This document shows positions 53,326 to 61,897 of a stretch of 64,000 nucleotides of DNA, one piece after another. How positions within the stretch are numbered: the first letter of the stretch is position 1; each line of letters begins with the position of its first letter. Source of the stretch: Pseudopyrenochaeta lycopersici (Eukaryota > Ascomycota > Dothideomycetes > Pleosporales > Pseudopyrenochaetaceae); NCBI GenBank assembly GCA_003313425.1, contig NHZP01000063.1, positions 62,001-126,000 of the forward strand, read 5' to 3'. The translations under genes and the position numbers were made by a program. Under the pieces are notes generated by a model, which ran no database searches, was not told the DNA's origin, and was given only the letters and a program-made list of their open reading frames with translations.

Positions 53326-54239
53326 TGAATGCTATAAGCCCATGCGCTCCTATATCGCCTATATTTTTGCCCCTATTTCAAGCACAACATGGTGCAAAAG
53401 TTAAAAAAGGGGCGCCCTCCGGGCGTGCCAAGACTTTTGGTATACCAGAGGTTATCCCAGAGGTTGGGGGTTCTCGCTTAATAACGCGCGTGATCTCGGG
53501 AACAAATCGACCCCCATATAACTCGTAATTATTACGCCAAGCAGTGGTATAGCGGAAATTTGCCGCTTCTTTCCGTGTGGGTCGACCGTGCCGCGACCGT
53601 GCCGCACTGGCTCGTAATTGTCGCCCTACGTTCGGTGTTCCTCAGGATCGTAACAGCTTCCCGATGAGAACCAATCACCTAATTTGATTTACGCGTATCT
53701 ACCTACATAGCGCGGTAGGTAGACTGTCGCTGAATCTAACCGTCCCAAAGTAGTAATTCATGAGCCACGAGCAAAAGGTTCGCAAGACTATAACAGAACA
53801 GACTATATCGAACCCAAGGGTTCAGGTAGCGTCGGACCAAGACGGAGAATTGTAAGAATAGTAACCACTGAGTCAGTTTTTGTGGGGCATGCAGATTGGT
53901 CTTTGCACGCCTGACCGCAGACTAGACGGTTGAGCCATGTGTGAGATCGTTGGAATGGTGACCGTAACTTCGTAGCATACGGCGTCCACGGCGTCCACTA
54001 AGCGCGTACGTTAGTTCGGGGCCTAGCGCTTTACAAGCTGGATTTATCGGTATCGAACGTCCGTACACCAACACGATGGAAGCCTATGAATCAAACGAGC
54101 AATTTTGTTCAGCAACACGGAATGTTTATAAGTGTTGTAGTCGCCAGTTTTCGATGTTTTCACCCTATGAGCTGAAGACCTTCACTTCGTCCTTTTCTTT
54201 CGTCCTTTCGTTTACGACTCCAACGGGTTCACGTTCACC
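53326..54239. other. Crypton 3' flank and SGNH gene promoter
   Basis: No gene recognised. Small direct repeats (GACCGTGCCGC twice near 53590; CAGAGGTT-type near 53445-53465) and a PyT-rich stretch just before the ATG at 54240. Confidence 0.5.
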
Positions 54240-57200
54240 ATGGGGTACTCCCCCTTATGTCACGCCTTGACTTGGGCAATTGTTTTGCTATGTACAGTCA
54301 TACCACTCGTCGCCAGCCAGTCCTTACCCGACCTCCGCATCATGCCCCTTGGCGACTCCATCACCAAGGGAAACGGTGCATCTGATGGAAACGGCTACCG
54401 CAAACGCTTGAGACAGAAGCTCCTGGCCTACGACGACAGCACAGTTGATATGATTGGCACCCAGAAGTCCCCCAAGATGCCCGTCGACGGTGACCACCAG
54501 GGCCATAGCGGGAAGTACCTTGCGCAGATCAGGGAGTTTCTCAAGCTGTCTATTGCGGCGCAGCCCAACATCGTGCTCGTCCATGCCGGTACCAACAACA
54601 TGGACAAACAGATTGATTTGGGCATCGCAACAGACCTGATCGAGGGGATCATGGACGATATCTGGAAAGGCTCCCCCAAGGCTGTCGCCCTCGTTATGCC
54701 TGTCATCTGGGCCAATGATCCAGGCATGCAGCGAAGAACCGATACATTCAACGCTCAGCTCGGAACCATCATCAAACGTAAGCAAGGAGCCGGTCAGCAC
54801 GTTCTCTCTGTGCCAACGCAAATCACTGCCGGCGATCTCTCTGATCGGAAGCACCCCAACGACCAAGGCTACGAGAAGATGGCCGTGGCATGGTTCAATG
54901 GAATCTTGGAAGCGCACGAACGTGGCTGGATCTCGCAGCCCACCAAAGTCGATGCTAGCAAGCTGCCCAGCAACATTGGCCTTGGTTCCGACAGTAACTC
55001 CGGTGGTGGTGGCGTTGTCGACGGTAGCTGTGGGACTGGGAACTGGGAAGCCCAAGGCAAGGTCTTTGACGGAATCTCCGTCTGGGAGGAAGTCGGTACC
55101 GTCATGACTGGTCCGGCCGGTGCATCGCGTGATAAGGTCATCTTGGCTGACCTTAACAACGACGGCTTAGCCGACTACATTCTTGCCTATGATGGCGGCG
55201 CTGTCTCCGCCTGGATCAACGGTGGGAAGCCCAACCAATGGACAAGTCTGGGAAGTGTAAACCCAGCGTGGACGGGCGTCAGCGGTGACATGGTCCGCAT
55301 GGTAGACGTCGACGGCGATGGCAAGGCGGACATGATTGCCCTGTACAAGGATGGCAAGGCCAAGGTGTGGAAGAACGTCGACAATGGCAAGAAATTCGAG
55401 GCCCTCGATCCCGAATGGGCTACGAGAGACGAACACAGTGACATTATCCACTTCCAGGATATCGATGGCGATGGTTACGCAGACTACGTTCTTGTATATT
55501 CCGGTGGCGCTGTTAAATGGGCTCAGAATTCTCACAACAACGGCAAGGACAGCGACAGGGTGAATTGGGAGGGCATAGAGACTATTGCACCTGGACCGGC
55601 AGGAATGCCTGCCAATCGAGCCTCGATCCAGGACATTGATGGAGATGGGCTTGCGGGTAAGTTGATTCCAGTGATCGGAATGGTCTGGTATGGTATGGTA
55701 TGGAGGTCAAACCATACCATACCAGCTGCTTACATAATAACCGGTATGGTCTTACCGGTAAGACCAGTAAGACCGCCAAGACTGAGGCTGAAGAAAAGGA
55801 AGAAACCGGGAAAATGTATTTCACTACTAACTATCAATCCAGTCGTCTTCATTCTCACTATCCTCGATATCGCTGTTTTCCTCAGCCTGGGGTTTTCCAT
55901 ACCAGGCCCGAAGACACTCACATGCCTCTATAATATCTGCCTTCAGCCTACCACGGCGATCAACTATAGTAAGCTTTGCGCTACTAAAGAGGCGTTCGCA
56001 TTCATCTGACATAGGTGAGATCGCGAACAGATCCAGAGCGAAGCGAGCGAGATCTCTTTGGGAGTCATAGCGAGATAGCCAGTACGCAATAGCCTCATCG
56101 CAACCTGCCTCGTCGTCATGAAGCCGATCGGTAGATATATACTGATCATACAAATCAGTTGTAGAGACCGGAGCGTCTATTCGAATGCGCTTGTGTTCCC
56201 GCTGGCGATCAAATGCTGGGTCAGGACCTCTCTCCTTCCTGATTGGTGGTGGTACCACCTCAACAGGGTACCTTCCCTTGTACTCTGTCTCCCAGAGATG
56301 CTTCACCGCCGATTGTGCGTTATGAAACCACCTCTGCTTGTCCTCGTCGCCCTGAAGAACCCATTCTTGCGTGAACCACGCCCACTTTCGATATGGATCA
56401 AGTATTTGAGCTGCATAATACGCTGGCGGAAGATCAGTATCTTCAGGAAATCGATTCTGCCAATTCAGCTGCTGGTTGCTGTAATACTCCTCGCATTTTA
56501 ACCACGCGCTGTCTGCGCAACTTTGGAGGTACTTCCATGTAAAGTTATTGTCATCTTCGGTGTGGATGTCGTGGTAGTGGTCTTTCGTCTCATTTATTTC
56601 TCGAAGAAGGCAGTCCAGGGTTGAAAACCAGTCAGCAAGTGAAGTCTTTCCTCCCTCAGAAAGCAAAGTTGCAGCGTAGAAGTCTTTTAGAGCAAGCTCA
56701 ATCTTTTCAAGCTCGAACCAGTGCTGTCCATCTAGTTTGAAGTTCGCAATCCCATGAGAGCCTTTCCCAGGTACATGGCGAGCTGAGAAGAGCTCTAAGC
56801 GTTCCCGAACATTCAATGCACGTGTGATCGAATGGAACCATGAATTCCAGCGTGTCGAGTTGTTCTGGATAAGCTCGAGGCCATCGAATTCACAGAGATC
56901 CCCGCCGATAATGATGGCAGCAAACTCCTCACGGCGTTGCGGAGTAAGCCTAATGTAACGCACGAGGTTATGAAGCCGACCCAAACATCCAAATTTCTTC
57001 CAGAGCTCTTCCACCTTCGCATAGTCTCCGCGTTGATAGTGCTTTTGAAGCTTCGCAAGATACTTCTCACAGTTCCGGCCCATGAGGAACGCCTGGCAGC
57101 AGAGGTCGATAATGTGGCCCAAGCAACGCAGCCGGCGATGGCGACGTTGTTTTGACTTCATCCATGGGCAGAGCTCCTTGAGTATGAATTCAACAGCGAT

Positions 57201-59758
57201 ATCATTTGACGAGGCATTATCCAGCATAAAGTATCCAATCTGATCTCCGCCAATATCATATTCTTTTAGCAATTCAAGCACAACTGATCCAATGTTCTCG
57301 CCAGTGTGTTCACCGTACACACGTCGTATACCCAAAACGGTAGTCCGTCGCTTGCCGGCACTGTCAATCCACATGGCGATGACGCCTAGAATAGCGTAAG
57401 GGTTTGGCGAAGTCCAGAGGTCAAAGGAGATGGAGATTCTACTCCGCGAGTGCTGGAGGTCCCCCCTGAGCCGTTGCTTCTTCGACAGAAACGCGTCCAT
57501 AACCCAACTTCGGATAGTTTTCGCTGCCTTTGGGAGGTGGTTGAGGAGCGCCGGATTCAAAAAGAAGAGAAGTTCTCTGAAATACTGATTTTCTAATTGA
57601 AAGAAAGCAATATGGCAGTACACAATCCAACGAATTAGGAGCTCCTTGAACTTCTCAATTGAGTCTTTCCAGAAGAAGGTATTAGTAGTAGCCGCACTCT
57701 TCTGCTGCTCCAGTACAGACTTTCGTGTCGAACTATGTTTCTTGATACCACTCTGGGGATCAATCTGGTGCTTCTGTTCAAGATGATTTCTCACTCCAGA
57801 CGTTCCATTGATAACAAATAGCTCTTGCTTATACTTTCCGACAGCACACTCGTGACAGTAATACACCTCTTTCTTATCACTATCTCGGATGTAATGGAGA
57901 CCATACTTCCATACATGCGATGAGCCCAGACGAGCTGCCTTCTTTGTGGTCTTTCCGCGATTCAGGTATGTGATGTGGTCTTGCACAAACTCATCCGGAG
58001 GTTTGGGATATTGAATAGGGGTAGGTGATGGCGTCGAGACAGGTAATGTGGGAGCAGGTGATGACGTAGGAGTCTGGAGGGATATTGATGCTGAACGTGT
58101 CGTCAATGATGATGGCGAGGCCGGAACTGGAGATTCCATGATAATGGTATAAGAGGCTATCGTGACTACAATTATTAGTTCAGGTTAAGGATTTCTTCGA
58201 ATACACTAGCCAGTTTAGTCCGAAATCCAGCCGCCTGCTGCCCCGAGCTTCTTAACCTCGGCTTATTTTTAGCCTTACCGGTATGACCTGGTATACCGGT
58301 AATACCATGGTATTGAGATCTCCTCAAACCATACCAGGTCTTGGCGGTATATACCATACCAATACCAACTCATACCAGACCATTCCGATCACTGGTTGAT
58401 TCTGCCCTAGACACTTACTTGGTCATAGGCTAACGTTGCTTAGACTACCTCGTCATATACGAAGGCGGTGCCGTTCGAGCTTGGTCAAACACTGGAGCCT
58501 TGAACGACGGAGGGGGTGACCGAAGTAACTGGGACTCGCTCGGCACTATTGTCCCAGGGGTCTCAGGTGTGACCGGTGACATGGTACGGTTTGCCGACAT
58601 GGATGGAGACGGTAAGTAAGCCCGGGGTGCATATCCTGCATATTGTGCAGACGCGATACGAACCGTTCGAGTATCGCTCCCTTCTCATATCCCTACGCTT
58701 TAGTAAAAACACGTATCACTGACTTGTACGCCCAATTTAGGTCTTCCCGATTTTTTGGCCGTTTCGAATGATGGAAGTATCCGGATGTGGAAGAACAATG
58801 GCATCGTCGGGTCCAAGGGAAGAGCTATTCGCTTCGCCAAAGTCTCCGCTACCAAGGGTGTTGATATTGCCGTCGTCGATCACAATGGGCGTGCTCGTGC
58901 ATGGGTCAACCGAGGCCAGGACAAATGGGATGACGTAGGAGAGATTGCCCCAGGCCTAGACGAGGACCTCACCTCATCGCGTATCGAATTCCACGACATT
59001 AACGGCGATGGCTTGGACGATTACTTGGTCATTTACGGTGGAGGTGCCGTCAAGGGCTATTTGAACAACGGAAACATCGGCAAAGACAACGGCAATCGTC
59101 TCTGGAGCGGTCCCTACACCATTTCTCCTGGAGTTGGTGAGCGGGGACGCAAGGTCTCGTTTGCAGATCTCAACGGGGATGGTTGTTCTGACTTCCTCGT
59201 CATTTATGACGGCGGCGCGGTAAACTGTTGGCTCAATACCTGCCCGAAATCGGGTAGCTTCCCTCCTTCGCAGCTCTGGAGGAACAAGGAGACGATAGCC
59301 ACTGGTGTCGGCGAATCAAGCAGTAAGATCCGGTTTGCAGACATCAATGGTGACGGTCTGGATGGTAACTTGATCCCGCTCCGGAAATATACATGCAAAT
59401 TTAATAACCTTCCCTAGACTACATAATCCAGTACAGTGGCGGTTCTGCCAAAGCCTTCAACAATACCGGAAACATTCCCGATCGTGGTCGAGTCAGGAAC
59501 TGGGCCAACCTGGGTACAGTCGCCTCGGGCATGAGCTCCCAGGGCATGGTATACTACGCGGACATTGATGGAGATGGAAAGGCGGATTACCTGACTGTCT
59601 CTGAGAACGGTGCAGTATATGCATACCTCAATACATGCAACTGGAAACCGCCGTTTGTGAATCTCCCTGGTAATGGCGGAGGCGGCGGAGGCGGCGGCCT
59701 CAATGGCGACTCATCCTGCGATGTGTCAAGATGGGCGATGAAGGCAGTGGTCATGTGA
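54240..59758 (+). CDS. Secreted SGNH hydrolase with FG-GAP/VCBS repeats; hAT4 in intron 1
   Basis: Exons 54240-55656, 58444-58611, 58741-59364 and 59418-59758 join to 849 aa. Signal peptide at 1-26. The SGNH domain has the nucleophile Ser40 in GDSIT, Asn119 in AGTNNM and Asp202-x2-His205 in DRKHP. Then come a linker and many FG-GAP/VCBS repeats (DINGDGLxDYLVIYxGGAV), pointing to a secreted carbohydrate esterase/lipase with a beta-propeller. Intron 1 is 2787 bp, but 53 bp without hAT4 and one target copy; introns 2 and 3 are 129 and 53 bp. Donor, branch (GCTAAC) and acceptor (CTTAG) of intron 1 are intact, so the gene may still be expressed. The very C-terminus may be altered by the adjoining Copia element. 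Confidence 0.88.
55669..58394 (-). mobile_element. hAT4, intact hAT in an intron, 2726 bp
   Basis: A 24-bp perfect inverted repeat starts CAGTGATCGGAATGGTCTGG at both ends. It is flanked by the exact 8-bp duplication GTTGATTC (55661-55668 and 58395-58402). Subterminal arrays are of GGTAT pentamers. It is inserted 12 bp after the donor site of intron 1 of the SGNH/FG-GAP gene, with its own gene antisense to the host. Confidence 0.97.
55827..58139 (-). CDS. hAT4 transposase
   Basis: A single 770-aa open frame without intron. It has a Ser/Thr/Pro-rich start, a BED-like finger (VYYCHECAVG...RNHLEQKH), the core ISFDLWTSPNPYAILG, FMLDNASSND, RCLGHIIDLCCQAF, and the dimerisation block AISPMSDECERLFSSAK, with an acidic tail. 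It is the same broad family as the hAT3 transposase but clearly diverged, and with different terminal motifs. No lesion seen. Confidence 0.93.
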   Translation of the reverse strand: MESPVPASPSSLTTRSASISLQTPTSSPAPTLPVSTPSPTPIQYPKPPDEFVQDHITYLNRGKTTKKAARLGSSHVWKYGLHYIRDSDKKEVYYCHECAVGKYKQELFVINGTSGVRNHLEQKHQIDPQSGIKKHSSTRKSVLEQQKSAATTNTFFWKDSIEKFKELLIRWIVYCHIAFFQLENQYFRELLFFLNPALLNHLPKAAKTIRSWVMDAFLSKKQRLRGDLQHSRSRISISFDLWTSPNPYAILGVIAMWIDSAGKRRTTVLGIRRVYGEHTGENIGSVVLELLKEYDIGGDQIGYFMLDNASSNDIAVEFILKELCPWMKSKQRRHRRLRCLGHIIDLCCQAFLMGRNCEKYLAKLQKHYQRGDYAKVEELWKKFGCLGRLHNLVRYIRLTPQRREEFAAIIIGGDLCEFDGLELIQNNSTRWNSWFHSITRALNVRERLELFSARHVPGKGSHGIANFKLDGQHWFELEKIELALKDFYAATLLSEGGKTSLADWFSTLDCLLREINETKDHYHDIHTEDDNNFTWKYLQSCADSAWLKCEEYYSNQQLNWQNRFPEDTDLPPAYYAAQILDPYRKWAWFTQEWVLQGDEDKQRWFHNAQSAVKHLWETEYKGRYPVEVVPPPIRKERGPDPAFDRQREHKRIRIDAPVSTTDLYDQYISTDRLHDDEAGCDEAIAYWLSRYDSQRDLARFALDLFAISPMSDECERLFSSAKLTIVDRRGRLKADIIEACECLRAWYGKPQAEENSDIEDSENEDDWIDS

Positions 59759-59847
59759 CCTTGTCTACATGACTAATTAGCGTCATTACTTAGTCTCAGG
59801 CTCAGCTTGATTAATGAGATAACTCTTACACCCCCAAAGTTTTGACA

Positions 59848-59866
59848 GGTTATGAGCCCGGCGCTT
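59848..59866 (+). promoter_or_regulatory. Copia primer site, complementary to initiator tRNA-Met anticodon arm
   Basis: GGTTATGAGCCCGGCGCTT is complementary to the anticodon stem-loop of fungal initiator tRNA-Met (GGGCTCATAACC) and its 5' side. Copia of Drosophila uses such an internal half-tRNA primer. The position, directly after a CA that would end the LTR, fits. Confidence 0.65.
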
Positions 59867-59960
59867 TCGCGTATTGCTTACGGCCAATACAAAACGGGGA
59901 GTGAGGGTTCCCTCATGTTGGCTGCATGTTGTATGAACCTCGTGGTCCTGACAAGGCCAT

Positions 59961-60515
59961 GTTGTACAATGGGCTCGAGGGGCGAGAAGCGCCTCAGCAA
60001 TCGAGAGGGGGTTCAGGACGATCCTGGTAGTCCTGAACTCGTCACAGCACCGAGAGCAGTGCTCGCACCAGTCCCCTTGTGATGGGACCTCGCTGCCTTG
60101 ACAAAGCCGCGTTGTAGAGAGTCTCGAGGGGCGAGAAGCGTCCCAGCAATCGAGGGGGGATCCAGGATAAGTGCTGGTAAGCCTGGACTCGTCAAAGCGC
60201 CTTGAAGTGCAGTTTCCAGCTCCCTCGCGATGGGACCTCGCAGCTCTGACCAAGCTGCGTTGTATAGCAAGCTCGAGAGGTGAGAAGCGCCAATCGAGAG
60301 GGGGCCCAGGACGAGCATGGTAGTCCTGAGCCCGTCACCTTAGCACCAAGGAGCAGTGCTTGCGCAACCAGTTCCCTCACGATGGGACCTCGCAGCTCTG
60401 ACCAAGTTGCGTTGTACAACGGGCTCGAGAGGCGAAGAAGCGCCTTAGCAATCGAGAGGGGGTTCAGGATGAGCCAAATGGAAGTCCCTGAACTCGTCAG
60501 AACGGTGCAAGAGTA
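59961..60515 (+). repeat. ~150-bp tandem repeat, about four units, in Copia leader
   Basis: Units start at 59961, 60111, 60259 and 60411 (spacings 150, 148 and 152). Each carries a GTTGTA start, a GCTCGAG-type block, AATCGAG-GGGG, a GTCCTGA-like block and, in the first three, GATGGGACCTCG before the next unit. The units are imperfect. They lie between the primer site and gag. Confidence 0.85.
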
Positions 60516-60685
60516 GCCAAAGAGGTACACGCGTCCTTCCGGACGATCCGAGGCCTTGAAGGGCCGAAAAGGATGATGGGCACCGAGTAGAAAATACTTC
60601 CATCGCAGCACCCGTCAACCATCAGCAATCGGCACGAGCACGCAATATAGTTATTGGAGAAGCCTTCTCAGCCACTGTCCTAGAG

Positions 60686-61897
60686 ATGTCCTCAACTCGA
60701 CCCACTCGTCGCAACATCACCACCGCCGAACAGCGTCGGCTTGAAGAAATGGAACGCAACCGCCGCATCAATCTGGACGGAAGCACCAGTGGGCGGGTGA
60801 TGCACGAACGGCAAGAGGAGAGAGGGCAACTAGGGCAGGAAGGTGGAGATAACGGACATGCGGCAAGGCGTGACGAGATGGACAGACTAAGAGCGGAAAA
60901 CCGCAGACTCAGAGATTTGACAGGGGAGCTACAAATGATAAGTGAAGGTCCAACAGGCAGCACAGATGACAGCGATCTGGTGGAGGCCTTTCTGGACTTT
61001 GAGAAACATGCCAAGGTTAGCAGCGCTGGCAAAGCTGTTAACGAGCAAGGCTTCAAGAAGTTGGGAGGAGTCACCAACTACGTGGGGTGGAAGAAATCGT
61101 TTCAGACCGTGGCTGAAATACATAACCTCTGGGAGATGTATGAAGGCAGGTTTGATGCGCTTTCGACTACCATAATTCAGACAGTGTCGACGAAGTTCAA
61201 ACGACTTTGCCGAAATGCCATGGGCATCCTTCACACTGCCTGCGACGGGACGATCAGGTCGTCACTCCAAAGCGAGAGCATCGAGCTGCCCTCCCAGGCA
61301 ATGGCACTCCTAGGCGAGCGCAACCGCCAGCGGGGGAGCGCGATCGTCTGGTCATTGTTCAAAGAGTTCTTGGGCACCACACTCGCTAACACTGGGAGCG
61401 TTAGCGAGTTTCGCAACAAGCTGATAGAGGTACAGGAGAAACTGGTCGCGGTTGACGCAGGCTATCGCCTGCCGTCGTGGCTTGTCAACTCCCACTTCTT
61501 GACGGCACTCACCAGTGCATTTGACAATAAGGTCGCAGTCCTGAGCTCAGATGAGTCCATTGTCTCAGTCGCCGACCCGAAGGACTTCCAGAGCTTGGCG
61601 CGAGAAGTGATCCAAGAGGAACAACGACAGATGAACAATGACGACGGCATTACTCTGGCAGTGAACAGCCAGAAGAGATGCACGCATTGCGGCAGAGTGG
61701 GCCACCTGGCCGTTGCAGGGCCGAAAGGATGCTACAGAATGAGCCAGAACGCCAGATACAGGCCGAAATGGTACATTGAGCACCTTGAGAATCAAGGCAG
61801 AAAAAGATCTAGTACAGAAACAGTGCACCCAGAGAGTGCTGCAAAGAAAAGAAGAATTGAAGAAAGTGACTTCGTACAAGGATCCACCTCCGATTGA
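60686..61897 (+). CDS. Copia gag
   Basis: 403 aa with a basic, charged N-terminal coiled region (RLRAENRRLRDLTGELQ), a capsid-like core and a zinc-knuckle-like CTHCGRVGHLAVAGPKGC, where the last spacing is longer than the usual x4. It ends with a nuclear-localisation-like KKRR. The stop is TGA at 61895-61897, and the pol frame continues in phase behind it. Confidence 0.85.
   Translation: MSSTRPTRRNITTAEQRRLEEMERNRRINLDGSTSGRVMHERQEERGQLGQEGGDNGHAARRDEMDRLRAENRRLRDLTGELQMISEGPTGSTDDSDLVEAFLDFEKHAKVSSAGKAVNEQGFKKLGGVTNYVGWKKSFQTVAEIHNLWEMYEGRFDALSTTIIQTVSTKFKRLCRNAMGILHTACDGTIRSSLQSESIELPSQAMALLGERNRQRGSAIVWSLFKEFLGTTLANTGSVSEFRNKLIEVQEKLVAVDAGYRLPSWLVNSHFLTALTSAFDNKVAVLSSDESIVSVADPKDFQSLAREVIQEEQRQMNNDDGITLAVNSQKRCTHCGRVGHLAVAGPKGCYRMSQNARYRPKWYIEHLENQGRKRSSTETVHPESAAKKRRIEESDFVQGSTSD

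Noticed and set aside
59961..60515. CRISPR-like repeat array
   Set aside because: Units of about 150 bp are contiguous and imperfect with no spacer pattern, and the genome is fungal. It is a tandem repeat in a retrotransposon leader.
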